Below are positions 37,259 through 47,103 of a DNA stretch of 64,000 bases, piece by piece. The first letter of the stretch is position 1, and each line of letters begins with the position of its first letter. Source of the stretch: Flavobacteriales bacterium (lineage in GTDB: Bacteria > Bacteroidota > Bacteroidia > Flavobacteriales_D > Crocinitomicaceae). The stretch is from contig CANFRV010000002.1 of assembly GCA_947449575.1 (NCBI GenBank), positions 148,365-212,364 on the forward strand, given 5' to 3'. Under the pieces are notes generated by a model that saw only the letters and a list, made by a program, of their open reading frames with translations, made no database searches and was not told where the DNA came from. Made by a program: the position numbers and the translations under genes.

Positions 37259-38137
37259 CTACTTCCCTTTTAACTCCATTGCCTTAAGTGTGTTTATCAT
37301 CAAAGAAGCAATTGTCATTGGACCAACGCCACCAGGTACTGGGGAGATAAAGGAACATTTTGGAGCTACATTTACAAAATCCACGTCACCACTCAGATAC
37401 CAACCTGCTGCTTTGGAAGGGTCAGGAACTCTTGTTGTGCCCACGTCAATCACGACTGCTCCCGTTTTTACCATTTCTTCTGTTACAAAGCCTGGTCTTC
37501 CAATTGCAGCAACTAAAATATCGGCTGTTAGGCAAATTTCTTTTAAATTTTTGGTATAACTATGTGCCAAAGTAACGGTGCAATTTCCTGGATCTGTATT
37601 TTTCGAAAGCAATATACTAAGGGGGTGCCCAACAATGTTACTTCGTCCAATAATTACACAATTTTTCCCTTTTGTTTCGATATTATTTCTTTTCAGTAAT
37701 TCTACAATTCCCGCTGGAGTTGCAGGGAGAAAACTAGGGATGTTTAAAATCATATTTCCTAAATTAACAGGATGAAACCCATCAACATCTTTTTTAGGAT
37801 CAATTGCTTGTGTTATATTTAATTCATTAATATGTTTAGGTAAAGGAAGTTGAACGATAAATCCGTCAATTGAATCATCTTCATTCAATTCTTTGATCTT
37901 AGCCAAAAGAATTTCTTCAGTGATTGAATTATCATATTTAATTAAAGAGCTTTCAAAACCAATTTCATCACATGCTTTTACTTTTGCATTTACATACGTC
38001 ATCGATCCGCCATCATTCCCTACTAGGATTGCAGCTAGGTGAGGAATTTTTTTTCCGTTTTTTTTGCGGTCAAAAATGGCAAGCGATAATTCCTTTTTTA
38101 TCTCCTCTGATGTAGCTTTCCCATCTAATAGTTGCAT
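37259..38137 (-). CDS. folD: Methylene-THF dehydrogenase / methenyl-THF cyclohydrolase
   Basis: Bifunctional one-carbon enzyme, 292 aa. Seen: [14 protein letters not shown] with the catalytic Lys, [38 protein letters not shown] and [16 protein letters not shown]-dependent in the cytosol. A -7 element sits 17 nt upstream. It fits with glyA at 32988. Confidence 0.97.
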   Translation of the reverse strand: MQLLDGKATSEEIKKELSLAIFDRKKNGKKIPHLAAILVGNDGGSMTYVNAKVKACDEIGFESSLIKYDNSITEEILLAKIKELNEDDSIDGFIVQLPLPKHINELNITQAIDPKKDVDGFHPVNLGNMILNIPSFLPATPAGIVELLKRNNIETKGKNCVIIGRSNIVGHPLSILLSKNTDPGNCTVTLAHSYTKNLKEICLTADILVAAIGRPGFVTEEMVKTGAVVIDVGTTRVPDPSKAAGWYLSGDVDFVNVAPKCSFISPVPGGVGPMTIASLMINTLKAMELKGK

Positions 38138-38154
38138 GTTTATGTAGTTTTACA

Positions 38155-38162
38155 CAAATATA
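38155..38162 (-). promoter_or_regulatory. -7 element of folD
   Basis: Minus-strand TATATTTG, exact TAnnTTTG, 17 nt upstream of the folD ATG at 38137. No TTG at proper spacing seen. Confidence 0.55.
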
Positions 38163-38291
38163 CTGCGACATGATCGTAAAAAAAAATGAATTACTTATTA
38201 TAATTGAATTCTAAGAGAATTTAGAAAGGTTCTAAATTTAATCTGTTTTTAATTTTTTTCAGTTAAAACTCACATCTATAGTTGATATTAG

Positions 38292-38299
38292 TACATTTG
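38292..38299 (+). promoter_or_regulatory. -7 element of outer-membrane protein gene
   Basis: TACATTTG, exact TAnnTTTG, 14 nt before the ATG at 38314. Confidence 0.5.
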
Positions 38300-38313
38300 T
38301 CAAAAAAGTGAAA

Positions 38314-38937
38314 ATGATAAAAAGAATAATTCTTTCAAGTATAGTTCTAATTCTTTCCTTTATTTCTAGTGAAAATGTTTACGCGCAAGGTACAACTGGA
38401 TCTGAGCTTGGATTGGAAGGATATGTGGGCGCTTCAACGTTAGGCGGTAATTTTGGCTTAGGATTAAAATATGGATATCGAGTAAATGAAAATATCATAA
38501 TTGGGCCATCCGTGCGAATAATGAAAGGGTGGTCAAGCACGAATGGGACAAATTATACATATTCTATTTATGGAGGAGGTGGATTTGCCCATGCTCGTTA
38601 TGGAAATATGGTTTTTGGAGGTGTTGAATTAGAAATTTTACATTCACCTTTTAATCTAGGGGCATATTCTAAAGCTACAAATTGGGTGCCGACTTTGTTT
38701 GTAGGTGGCGGATTTTCAAGAGAGTTTAAAGAAATTATTCGGATCAATGCAGGTGTTTTTTATGACGTAATTAATAGTGTCAACAGTCCTTTTAGAACAA
38801 GTTATAAAATGACTAAAACAAATTCGTTAACAGGTCAAGTAAGCGGATTTATCCCTATTATTTATAGGATTAATTTCTTTATCAGGATAGGGAAAGGCAA
38901 AGAAATCAAAACTGCCGAAGAAGAGGAAGAGTTGTAG
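38314..38937 (+). CDS. Putative outer-membrane beta-barrel protein
   Basis: 207 aa with a signal peptide (MIKRIILSSIVLILSFISSENVYAQ) and then alternating short strands rich in Gly, Tyr and Phe (GYVGASTLGGNFGLGLKYGY, YSIYGGGGFAHARYG, TLFVGGGFSREF), which look like a small eight-strand barrel. It ends with an acidic tail. The ATG at 38314 is preferred over a GTG two codons earlier. Function unknown. Confidence 0.7.
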   Translation: MIKRIILSSIVLILSFISSENVYAQGTTGSELGLEGYVGASTLGGNFGLGLKYGYRVNENIIIGPSVRIMKGWSSTNGTNYTYSIYGGGGFAHARYGNMVFGGVELEILHSPFNLGAYSKATNWVPTLFVGGGFSREFKEIIRINAGVFYDVINSVNSPFRTSYKMTKTNSLTGQVSGFIPIIYRINFFIRIGKGKEIKTAEEEEEL

Positions 38938-38970
38938 TTCATGGATGCTGATTTAGATCGATATTACAAT

Positions 38971-38998
38971 AAAAAAGCTCCTAGAGGGAGCTTTTTTA
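38971..38998. terminator. Bidirectional intrinsic terminator
   Basis: AAAAAAGCTCC at 38971-38981 pairs with GGAGCTTTTTT at 38987-38997. A and T tracts flank the stem, so it can stop the OMP gene and the FKBP gene from both sides. Confidence 0.9.
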
Positions 38999-39024
38999 TT
39001 GTTTATTCTTAATATTGTTTATTC

Positions 39025-39029
<5 letters not shown>
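38998..39029. repeat. Tandem 16-bp duplication at the FKBP stop codon
   Basis: The unit ATTGTTTATTCTTAAT occurs twice in a row, at 38998-39013 and 39014-39029; the stop codon of the FKBP gene is inside the second copy. A recent slippage or duplication is likely. Confidence 0.85.
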
Positions 39030-39987
<958 letters not shown>

Positions 39988-39990
39988 ATC

Positions 39991-40590
39991 TTAAAGTACT
40001 TCTAAAAGTTCAACATCAAAAACTAATGCCATGAATGGTTTAATAGGACCTCCAGGTTGAGGGTGAGCACCATATGCTAAGTTTTCAGGGATAAATAAAC
40101 GGTATTTAGAACCTGTAGACATTAATTGTAATGCTTCCGTCCATCCTGGAATTACTTGATGAACACCAAAACTTGCCGGACCACCTCTTTCAATTGAACT
40201 GTCAAATACCGTTCCGTCGATTAATGTTCCATGGTAATGCACTTTTACATGATCTTGCGCAGATGGTTTTTTACCTTCTCCTTCAACAATCACTTCATAT
40301 TGTAAACCACTTTCAGTTGTTTTTACTTCAGGTTTTAACTTATTTTGAATTAAAAATGCTTCGCCTTCTTCTCTAATAGCACCGAATTTACTTTCTCCTA
40401 TTTTAGTTAAATACGTTTGAATAATGTCATTTGCCTCTTGCGGTGTATATACTAATTTTGCACCTGAAAAAGAGTCTTTAATTGCTTCTGCTAAAATTTC
40501 CGGAGAAATTCCATCCAAATCTTGTTGTTTTAAACTATCTGCGATACTCAATCCGACGCAGTAACTTGCGGCTTTAATTTCTTCTGTCAT
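39991..40590 (-). CDS. FKBP-type peptidyl-prolyl isomerase
   Basis: 199 aa with an N-terminal helical domain (1-90, YCVGLSIADSLKQQ) and a C-terminal FKBP domain with YEVIVEGEGKKPSAQD, VKVHYHGTLIDGTVFDSS, VIPGWTEALQLM and the hydrophobic pocket residues PENLAYGAH. It is like FklB/FkpA but has no signal peptide, so it is probably cytosolic. I choose the ATG at 40590, which fits the promoter at 40607-40633; a TAC-rich extension to 40617 would overlap that promoter. Operon with the lipoprotein FKBP. Confidence 0.9.
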   Translation of the reverse strand: MTEEIKAASYCVGLSIADSLKQQDLDGISPEILAEAIKDSFSGAKLVYTPQEANDIIQTYLTKIGESKFGAIREEGEAFLIQNKLKPEVKTTESGLQYEVIVEGEGKKPSAQDHVKVHYHGTLIDGTVFDSSIERGGPASFGVHQVIPGWTEALQLMSTGSKYRLFIPENLAYGAHPQPGGPIKPFMALVFDVELLEVL

Positions 40591-40606
40591 TTTATTAATT
40601 TTTTCG

Positions 40607-40633
40607 CAAATGTACACAATAATTGGTTTTCAA
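40607..40633 (-). promoter_or_regulatory. Promoter of the FKBP operon
   Basis: Minus-strand TACATTTG at 40607-40614 and TTG at 40631-40633, spaced by 16 nt; it supports the ATG at 40590 as the start of the first FKBP gene. Confidence 0.65.
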
Positions 40634-40685
40634 ATAACGGATTGTAAATTAACAGAATATAAAATGATTAATTATTGTTAATTTT

Positions 40686-40719
40686 AATCTGAAATTTGTA
40701 ATCTTCAAATCTGAAATCC
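40686..40719. repeat. AT-rich dispersed repeat before yigZ
   Basis: Two copies of AATCTGAAAT, at 40686-40695 and 40708-40717. The first 18 nt (40686-40703) are the reverse complement of 56229-56246 with one mismatch, so the two loci carry the same dispersed repeat in opposite orientation. It ends right next to the first conserved codon of yigZ. Confidence 0.75.
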
Positions 40720-41334
40720 ATTAACACAAAATCAACATATCGCACTTTACAAGCAAGTTCAGAAGGAATTTATAAGGAGAAAGGATCCAAATTTATTGGC
40801 TATAGTGTTCCGTGTTACTCTGAAGAAGAAGCTAAAATATTTTTGGAGACATGGAAGAAGGAAAATCATCAGGCGCGGCACTTATGTTATGCGTATCGCT
40901 TTGGGGTCAACCAAGATGTGTATAGATTCAATGATGATGGCGAACCAAATAATTCTGCGGGAGCTCCAATTTATGGCCAAATACAGTCGTATGATTTAAG
41001 TAATATTTTGATTGGGGTGGTTCGTTATTATGGGGGAACTAAATTAGGGGTAGGAGGTTTAATAAACGCATACAGAACTGCGGCAAAGGAGGCAATTGAA
41101 CAGGGGGAAATTGTCGTTAAGGAAGTGTTTGAATGGGTTAACTTGAATTTTAATTATGTAGATATGCCATCCGTAATGAGTTTTGTCAAGAAACATAATT
41201 TACATAGTGAAAAACAAATTTTCGAATTAAATTGTGAATTGGTTTTAGCTTTACCGATGGATAAAAAAGAAAATTTGAAAGAGGAGTTAAGCAATTTGAC
41301 TTCGATGAAAATAATAATGTTAGGAATTTATTAG
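40720..41334 (+). CDS. yigZ: YigZ/IMPACT-family protein with a non-canonical start codon
   Basis: Conserved family of unknown detailed role (IMPACT in eukaryotes affects translation control). The frame reads continuously from 40702 and contains the full N-terminal domain: EGIYKEKGSKFIGYSVPCYS, then HLCYAYRFG, DGEPNNSAGAPIYG and RYYGGTKLGVGGLINAYR. No in-frame ATG, GTG or TTG occurs between the stop at 40699 and TTG 40843, which would remove about 41 essential residues. I therefore place the start at ATT 40720 (NTKSTYRTL...), with CTG 40711 as the alternative. A dispersed repeat ends just before it. Next gene 3 nt downstream. Confidence 0.8.
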   Translation: MNTKSTYRTLQASSEGIYKEKGSKFIGYSVPCYSEEEAKIFLETWKKENHQARHLCYAYRFGVNQDVYRFNDDGEPNNSAGAPIYGQIQSYDLSNILIGVVRYYGGTKLGVGGLINAYRTAAKEAIEQGEIVVKEVFEWVNLNFNYVDMPSVMSFVKKHNLHSEKQIFELNCELVLALPMDKKENLKEELSNLTSMKIIMLGIY

Positions 41335-41337
41335 AAA

Positions 41338-42261
41338 ATGGATTTATTAGAAAAGTTAGTAGAAATACGAGGGACATCAGGAGACGAAAGCAGAGTGAGA
41401 GATTTTATTATTTCCTATATCGAAGAAAATAAAAGTAATTGGAAAGCGATACCACAATTATTTTATGGGAATCATTTTCAAGATGCTTTGATCGTTGTTT
41501 TTGGAAAACCAAGAACAGCCATTTTTGCGCATATGGATAGTATTGGGTTTACGGTTGGTTATGGAAAAAATCTCATTAAAATAGGTGGTCCCTGCACAGA
41601 TGATGGAATTCAATTAGTTGGTTCGGATAGTCTGGGAGAAATTGAGACAGAACTGATGGTTATTGAAGATTCTGAGGGAAATATCGAACTTCAATATGTC
41701 TTTGAAAGAGAGATTGAACGAGGGACCATTTTAACCTATAAACCCAATTTTAAAATGACAGATGATTTTATCCAATCGCCTTACATGGACAATCGATTAG
41801 GAGTTTGGAGTGCACTAAAAGTTGCTGAGTCATTAGAAAATGGAGCAATCGTTTTTTCTACCTATGAAGAACATGGGGGGAATTCAGTTGGATTTTGTGG
41901 TCGATTTTTATTTGAAAAATATGGCGTAAATAAAGCGTTGATTTCAGATATTACATGGGTTACAGAAGGTGTTAGTCATGGAAAGGGGGTAGCTATTTCT
42001 ATGCGAGATCATAGTGTTCCTCGAAGGGTGTATCTAAATCGGATTATTGAATTAGCAAAGGAATCAAACCTTAAATTTCAATTAGAAGTTGAATCTGCTG
42101 GCGGAAGTGATGGAAGTACGCTTCAAAAATCGGATTTGCCTTTCGATTGGTGTTTTATTGGAGCCCCAGAAGATAATGTGCATTCTCCCAATGAGATTGT
42201 TGCAAAGTATGATATTATGTGTATGGTCGAATTATATAAATATTTAATGATATATTTATAG
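41338..42261 (+). CDS. M42-family metallopeptidase (glutamyl aminopeptidase-like)
   Basis: 307 aa binuclear aminopeptidase fold. Metal ligands are visible as FAHMDSIGF (His-x-Asp), SPYMDNRLGVW (bridging Asp), TYEEHGG (catalytic Glu and ligand Glu), ISDITW (Asp) and VHSPNE (His). The chain is shorter than FrvX or tetrahedral TET peptidases (about 350), so the insertion domain is small. It starts 3 nt after yigZ and ends 21 nt before corA, so these three are probably one transcript. Confidence 0.85.
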   Translation: MDLLEKLVEIRGTSGDESRVRDFIISYIEENKSNWKAIPQLFYGNHFQDALIVVFGKPRTAIFAHMDSIGFTVGYGKNLIKIGGPCTDDGIQLVGSDSLGEIETELMVIEDSEGNIELQYVFEREIERGTILTYKPNFKMTDDFIQSPYMDNRLGVWSALKVAESLENGAIVFSTYEEHGGNSVGFCGRFLFEKYGVNKALISDITWVTEGVSHGKGVAISMRDHSVPRRVYLNRIIELAKESNLKFQLEVESAGGSDGSTLQKSDLPFDWCFIGAPEDNVHSPNEIVAKYDIMCMVELYKYLMIYL

Positions 42262-42282
42262 AATACTTTATTTTCAAAAAAG

Positions 42283-43302
42283 ATGACGGACGAAAAAAAT
42301 ACTAGTTGTCAAGTGTATAAATATGACAATGATTTTTTCTTAGTAACTAAAAATTCACCTGAGTATTTCGCGAAGGAATTTGTTTCAACTGAAATTCAAA
42401 AAGATCAGGTTGTTTGGCTCAATTTTCATGATATTTCAGATAGATTAAGTATCGAGAAATTGGGGGAATCGTTATCGATTGATAAACTTTCTATTGAGGA
42501 TATATTTAAAGAAAAACATCGTCCAAAATTGGAGGAGTATCCAAATTATTTATTCTTTTCTATTCGATCGGCTTTACCTGATGAAAAAAATATTTTTATT
42601 TTAGAGCAAGAGCAAATTAGTTTTATTTTGGGTGAACATTACCTAATTTCTTTTCAAGCAAAAAAATCGGACCATTTTACAGATGTTAGAATGCGAATTG
42701 AAAAAAAACGAGGAAAAATAAGAGTAAAAGGCCCCGATTTTTTATTATTTAGAATGCTTGAGGCAATTATTGATAATTATTTTGAAGTATTGGAGCATAT
42801 TACGGATACAATTGAAGATTTAGAACTGAGAATGTTGAACAATACGACAAGCGATACGCTCAAAATGATTGAGTTACAAAAACGAAAATTAAATGAGCTA
42901 CGAAAAATAGTGATTCCTTTGAAAGAAGCGACTTCGCAGTTGGAGAAATCTCAAAGTCCACTGATTGATGCGGCCAACCATTATTATTTTACAGATTTAA
43001 GAGAAAATTGCTTATCAGTGCTAGATGAGATTGATAGTAATAAGCAAATTCTAGATGGAATGAATAATTTATATTACGCTATTCAAGGGCAACGTATGAA
43101 TGAAATAATGAAGCTTCTAACCATTATTTCGGCGATTTTTATTCCATTGACATTTATTGCAGGGATCTATGGGATGAATTTCAAAAACATACCCGAATTA
43201 GAAACTCAAAATGGGTATTTTATAACCATTGGAGTGATGTTTCTCATTGCGATTTTATCTATATTTTACTTCAAAAAAAGAGGTTGGTTAGGAAATAAAT
43301 GA
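42283..43302 (+). CDS. corA: Magnesium/cobalt transporter CorA
   Basis: 339 aa CorA: a cytosolic N-terminal domain with long helices (about 130-260) and two C-terminal transmembrane helices (about 283-302 and 314-332), with the selectivity motif GMN in IYGMNF at the end of TM1. Imports Mg2+ as a homopentamer. Third gene of the yigZ-M42-corA group. Confidence 0.95.
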   Translation: MTDEKNTSCQVYKYDNDFFLVTKNSPEYFAKEFVSTEIQKDQVVWLNFHDISDRLSIEKLGESLSIDKLSIEDIFKEKHRPKLEEYPNYLFFSIRSALPDEKNIFILEQEQISFILGEHYLISFQAKKSDHFTDVRMRIEKKRGKIRVKGPDFLLFRMLEAIIDNYFEVLEHITDTIEDLELRMLNNTTSDTLKMIELQKRKLNELRKIVIPLKEATSQLEKSQSPLIDAANHYYFTDLRENCLSVLDEIDSNKQILDGMNNLYYAIQGQRMNEIMKLLTIISAIFIPLTFIAGIYGMNFKNIPELETQNGYFITIGVMFLIAILSIFYFKKRGWLGNK

Positions 43303-43474
43303 TTGGCTTCCAGGTAAAAATCCTGCAGGTCATACATATAAGTGATTGATTTGTATTTACATGCTTAGTTTCCTTTTTATGACGGACTAAAATAATTTCA
43401 AAATAGAGATGTATTAAAAAAATGTTTTTAAATTTAAGACGTTAAATATGCATTCATCATTTAAAATTAAAAAA

Positions 43475-43681
43475 ATGAAAAAATTATTATTAGTTGCTGT
43501 AGCAGGAGTCTTTGTTTTAACATCTTGTGTAAAAGATTATACATGTACTTGCACGTATAGCGGAGTTTTTGCTGGTACGCCAGCAGTATCAACAACGATA
43601 AACGCTAAAAAAGCAGATGCTAAAACATCTTGTGAGAATGGAAGTAATTCAGTGTATGGTGTAAATTGCGCAATTCAATAA
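43475..43681 (+). CDS. Small cysteine-containing lipoprotein
   Basis: 68 aa from the ATG at 43475. MKKLLLVAVAGVFVLTSC is a lipoprotein signal peptide; the mature part is about 50 residues with Cys pairs in YTCTCTYSG and single Cys later (KTSCENG, VNCAIQ), probably disulfide-linked. An upstream ATG at 43448 would lengthen the signal region. A terminator follows 20 nt downstream. The same pattern is common in Flavobacteria; function unknown. Confidence 0.75.
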   Translation: MKKLLLVAVAGVFVLTSCVKDYTCTCTYSGVFAGTPAVSTTINAKKADAKTSCENGSNSVYGVNCAIQ

Positions 43682-43700
43682 TTGCTTTTAAATTGTTTTT

Positions 43701-43728
43701 AAAAGGAAGTTTAGGCTTCCTTTTTTTT
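43701..43728 (+). terminator. Intrinsic terminator after the small lipoprotein gene
   Basis: AAAAGGAAG at 43701-43709 pairs with CTTCCTTTT at 43716-43724, 6-nt loop, T tract to 43728. It lies between the lipoprotein and the next ATG, separating two transcripts. Confidence 0.87.
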
Positions 43729-43740
43729 AATAAAAAAAAT

Positions 43741-44400
43741 ATGAAAATCAAACTTTTTAGTATCGTCTTATTGACAACACTTTCCATTGTTTTTTTTGGA
43801 AAAATTGAACTACTTTTAATTAATACGGGCTTTTCTTGGACCTTCGCTAAAATATTCCCCTATGCGCTATTAATTCTTTTTGGAATTATTTTGTATCTTC
43901 TAAGTAGAAAAGCAATAGTTCGAAAATGGGTTAAATATTGTGTTGGATTTGTGGTTTTTGTGTTGCCGTTCGGCGTGGGGTTTATCTTCAATCCAATTTA
44001 TGAAGGAGATTTTTCCAAACAAGGATCTTCAATGGTGAAAAATTCTTCTCCAACAGATTTTAAAAAAGATGGTCTTATGGTAATTACAATACCTGGCTGT
44101 CCATTCTGTTTTGGGTCAATTCAAAAGTTAAAATTGATAAAGAAAAGACAACCCGCTCTGGAAATAGATTTTGTGGTATGTACAAAAAATAAGGAATATA
44201 TTAATAACTACCTGGAAGAAATTGATGGGTGTTTTCCTATTCGAATGGCAGACAATTCAGATTCATTGGTGTCAACGGCTAATTTTCGATTTCCTTCCTT
44301 TGTTTTGGTGAAAAATAATAAACCAAATTATGTCTGGTCAAATGATCAATTTGGTGTAAGAGCAATTGATGAATTAGAAAACACGGTTACACTGAAATAA
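43741..44400 (+). CDS. Membrane protein with a thioredoxin-like domain (CPFC)
   Basis: 219 aa. Three hydrophobic segments occupy the first half (about 5-22, 31-53, 63-83), then a thioredoxin-fold domain with the redox motif GCPFCFG and the cis-proline region FRFPSFVLV. It may reduce or form disulfides near the membrane. The longer reading from 43666 would overlap the terminator and lacks a reasonable start, so the ATG at 43741 is chosen. The partner cannot be named, though the cysteine-rich lipoprotein just upstream is a candidate. Confidence 0.78.
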   Translation: MKIKLFSIVLLTTLSIVFFGKIELLLINTGFSWTFAKIFPYALLILFGIILYLLSRKAIVRKWVKYCVGFVVFVLPFGVGFIFNPIYEGDFSKQGSSMVKNSSPTDFKKDGLMVITIPGCPFCFGSIQKLKLIKKRQPALEIDFVVCTKNKEYINNYLEEIDGCFPIRMADNSDSLVSTANFRFPSFVLVKNNKPNYVWSNDQFGVRAIDELENTVTLK

Positions 44401-44417
44401 TTTTAGAATTTTTAGAC

Positions 44418-44458
44418 ATAAAAAAAGCGCAGAATTATAAATTATGCGCTTTTTTTAT
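44418..44458. terminator. Bidirectional intrinsic terminator between the Trx-like gene and pckA
   Basis: A long stem, ATAAAAAAAGCGCA at 44418-44431 with TGCGCTTTTTTTAT at 44445-44458, with A and T tracts on either side; it lies between the two converging genes. Confidence 0.93.
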
Positions 44459-44469
44459 AGTAAGCTTTT

Positions 44470-46086
44470 TTAGTTTTTCGCTAATACCTTTGGAGCAGCA
44501 GCTAAAATATCTTGGCTAGTTTCCGAAGCATATTGATCAAAGTTTTTCACGAATTGTCCAGCTAAATTATTCGCTGTCTCATCATATGCACCTTTATCTG
44601 CCCATGTTCCTCTTGGGTTTAATATTTCAGAAGGAACACCTTCACATTCTGTTGGCATTGCTAAATCGAAAATTGGTAAAGTTTCGTATTTTACCGCATC
44701 TAATTTGCCTGTTAATGCTGCTGTGATCATAGCGCGCGTATAAGAAAGTTTCATTCTACTTCCAACACCGTATGAACCGCCTGACCAACCTGTGTTAATC
44801 AACCAAACTTTAATGTCTGTTCCTTCTAATTTTTCTCCTAATAATTTTGCATATTTTGCAGGGTGTAATGGTAGAAATGCTTTACCGAAACAAGCTGAGA
44901 AAGTCGTTGTAGGTTCAGTAATTCCCATTTCAGTTCCAGCTACTTTTGCTGTATATCCTGACATAAAATGATACATTGCTTGCTCTTTCGTTAATCTTGA
45001 AATTGGAGGCAACACACCAAAAGCATCTGCTGTCAAGAAGAAAATATTTTTTGGAGAAGTCCCTACAGAAGGAACAACGATATTATCAATATAATTAATT
45101 GGGTATGAAACACGCGTATTTTCAGTAATGGTATTGTCTTCATAATCTGGAGTAGAAGTTCCTTCTTCAAAAACAATATTTTCTAAAATTGCTCCAAATT
45201 TGATGGCATCAAAAATTTGCGGTTCTTTTTCTCTCGATAAGTCAATTGTTTTAGCATAACAACCACCTTCAAAATTAAATACTGAATTATCAGACCAACC
45301 ATGCTCATCATCTCCGATTAATCGACGATTTGGGTCAGAAGATAAGGTTGTTTTTCCAGTTCCTGAAAGTCCAAAGAAAACAGCAGTATCACCTTCCGAG
45401 CCAATATTTGCAGAACAATGCATTGAAAGAACATTTTTCTCATGCGGTAGAATGTAATTTAAAACAGAGAAAATTCCTTTTTTGATTTCTCCAGTATACC
45501 CTGTTCCACCAATAATGATCATTTTTTTGGTGAAATTTAAAATTGCAAAGTTATGTTGACGTGTTCCATCTTCTGCTGCAACAGCCATAAAGTCAGGAGC
45601 ACAAACGATATGCCATTCTGGTTCGAAAGTATCAATCTCAGCATCTGTTGGACGTAAAAACATGTTGTAAGCAAACATATTTGACCAAGGCGTTTCTGTA
45701 ATTACTCGAATGTTTAAACGGAAATTTTGATCAGCACAAGCATAAGCATCGCGCACATATACATCTTTTCCTTTTAAATAGGTTTTCATTTTGCCATAAA
45801 TAGCATCAAATTTTTCAGGTGTAAATTTGAAATTGACATCCCCCCACCAAACAGAAGTTTCTGTTTTCTCATCACACACTACAAAACGATCTTTTGGAGA
45901 TCTCCCTGTAAACTCGCCTGTTTCAATTGCTAATGCTCCGTTATCCGTAAGCATCCCTTGACCATTAAGAATAGTATCTTCTACTAATTCAGCTGGTGAT
46001 AGATTCCAAAATTCATTTTCTAACCCTTCTAAACCAATAGATTTATTCAAATCAGCATTTTTACCTTGTTTTCCAAAAATGTTCAT
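44470..46086 (-). CDS. pckA: Phosphoenolpyruvate carboxykinase (ATP)
   Basis: ATP-dependent enzyme converting oxaloacetate to PEP for gluconeogenesis. Kinase 1a motif GLSGTGKTTLS, with GDDEHGWSD (2a) and the arginine/lysine region of GRSPKDRF at the N-terminus. Length 538 aa is normal. A TACTTTTG element 39 nt upstream is the probable promoter; a bidirectional terminator closes the gene. Confidence 0.97.
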   Translation of the reverse strand: MNIFGKQGKNADLNKSIGLEGLENEFWNLSPAELVEDTILNGQGMLTDNGALAIETGEFTGRSPKDRFVVCDEKTETSVWWGDVNFKFTPEKFDAIYGKMKTYLKGKDVYVRDAYACADQNFRLNIRVITETPWSNMFAYNMFLRPTDAEIDTFEPEWHIVCAPDFMAVAAEDGTRQHNFAILNFTKKMIIIGGTGYTGEIKKGIFSVLNYILPHEKNVLSMHCSANIGSEGDTAVFFGLSGTGKTTLSSDPNRRLIGDDEHGWSDNSVFNFEGGCYAKTIDLSREKEPQIFDAIKFGAILENIVFEEGTSTPDYEDNTITENTRVSYPINYIDNIVVPSVGTSPKNIFFLTADAFGVLPPISRLTKEQAMYHFMSGYTAKVAGTEMGITEPTTTFSACFGKAFLPLHPAKYAKLLGEKLEGTDIKVWLINTGWSGGSYGVGSRMKLSYTRAMITAALTGKLDAVKYETLPIFDLAMPTECEGVPSEILNPRGTWADKGAYDETANNLAGQFVKNFDQYASETSQDILAAAPKVLAKN

Positions 46087-46125
46087 ACCTTAATATTTTG
46101 AAGCTTTCGCTTTGATTTTAAGGTG

Positions 46126-46133
46126 CAAAAGTA
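46126..46133 (-). promoter_or_regulatory. -7 element of pckA
   Basis: Minus-strand TACTTTTG, exact TAnnTTTG, 39 nt upstream of the ATG at 46086. No spaced TTG. Confidence 0.5.
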
Positions 46134-46279
46134 CATCTTTTGAGATGAAGAAGCACGAATTAACGCAGATATTTACTCACAATTTGACTATCAAAATTGT
46201 TAATATATTAGCAAAAATAAAATTTATAAACAGTTAACTACTTAATTTTTAAAAGATTGTTTTTATTTATATGTAAATT

Positions 46280-46960
46280 CTATATTAAATCTTTAAGTGC
46301 TTCGATTGCGGTTTTTATGTTGTTTCGAACCTCTAAAATAGAAGCATTCATCATATAGCATGGAGCAGTGATAATATTATTTTTTTTGTCAATTTCGATC
46401 TCTCGAATGTTTTTCATCTCGCAATGAACGCCAATTTTTGAAAGTTCATCTGAAAAAGATTGTATGTCGTAAGGAGATGGTTCTTGTGTTGTTCCCATGG
46501 TCATTTTGACTTTGATAGCAGATCCTTGCAGCGCTTTAGCCACAACAATTGGACTAACACACAAAGCAACAATTGGTTTTCCTATGTTAATTAAATTTAC
46601 AAGTAATAATTTTACTTCGGGTAGGATTGCTCCATCTGCTCCATTAAATGCCCACTTTGTTAAATTTTTAGCATTTCCGAACCCACCAGGAATTACTAAA
46701 GCATCTAAATCAACAGGTTGAACATTTTTTATGTCTACTATTTCTCCTCTAGAAATGCGAGAAGCTTCTGTTAACATATTTCGGGATTCATTCATTTCTT
46801 CGCCAGTTGTGTGGTTGATTACATGGTGCTGATTGGCGTTCACACCTATACAAAAATAGTCAAATCCTGCTTCTTCGATAGCCAACATTGTTAATACCGT
46901 TTCTTGGATTTCTGACCCGTCAAAAACGCCACAGCCTGAAAGTAATATTCCGATTTTCAT
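46280..46960 (-). CDS. elbB: Isoprenoid biosynthesis glyoxalase ElbB-like, DJ-1/PfpI superfamily
   Basis: 226 aa with GCGVFDGSEIQETVL at the N-terminus, PGGFGNAKNL and the nucleophile-elbow cysteine in IVALCVSPIV. This matches ElbB, a glyoxalase-like relative of DJ-1 implicated in the early isoprenoid pathway of E. coli. The true substrate is uncertain. It is a single gene; no upstream promoter was pinned. Confidence 0.92.
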   Translation of the reverse strand: MKIGILLSGCGVFDGSEIQETVLTMLAIEEAGFDYFCIGVNANQHHVINHTTGEEMNESRNMLTEASRISRGEIVDIKNVQPVDLDALVIPGGFGNAKNLTKWAFNGADGAILPEVKLLLVNLINIGKPIVALCVSPIVVAKALQGSAIKVKMTMGTTQEPSPYDIQSFSDELSKIGVHCEMKNIREIEIDKKNNIITAPCYMMNASILEVRNNIKTAIEALKDLI

Positions 46961-47047
46961 ATTTTTTATTTTTTTAATAGACCAAATTAATTATTCTTAA
47001 GTGATTATGAAAATCAAATTGCTTGTATTTAAAAATTAATTTTATCA

Positions 47048-47081
47048 TTGGATGCATATTAATTGATTTTGGGTAATTTTG
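47048..47081 (+). promoter_or_regulatory. Promoter of the lipocalin-like lipoprotein gene
   Basis: TAATTTTG at 47074-47081, exact TAnnTTTG, and TTG at 47048-47050, at the wide end of the spacing range (23 nt). The ATG at 47104 follows 22 nt later. Confidence 0.55.
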
Positions 47082-47103
47082 TCAAAATTTATTTATCAAA
47101 AAA

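Noticed and set aside
40796..40999. Plus-strand frame overlapping yigZ
   Set aside because: Out of frame with the conserved yigZ sequence, which explains the region fully.
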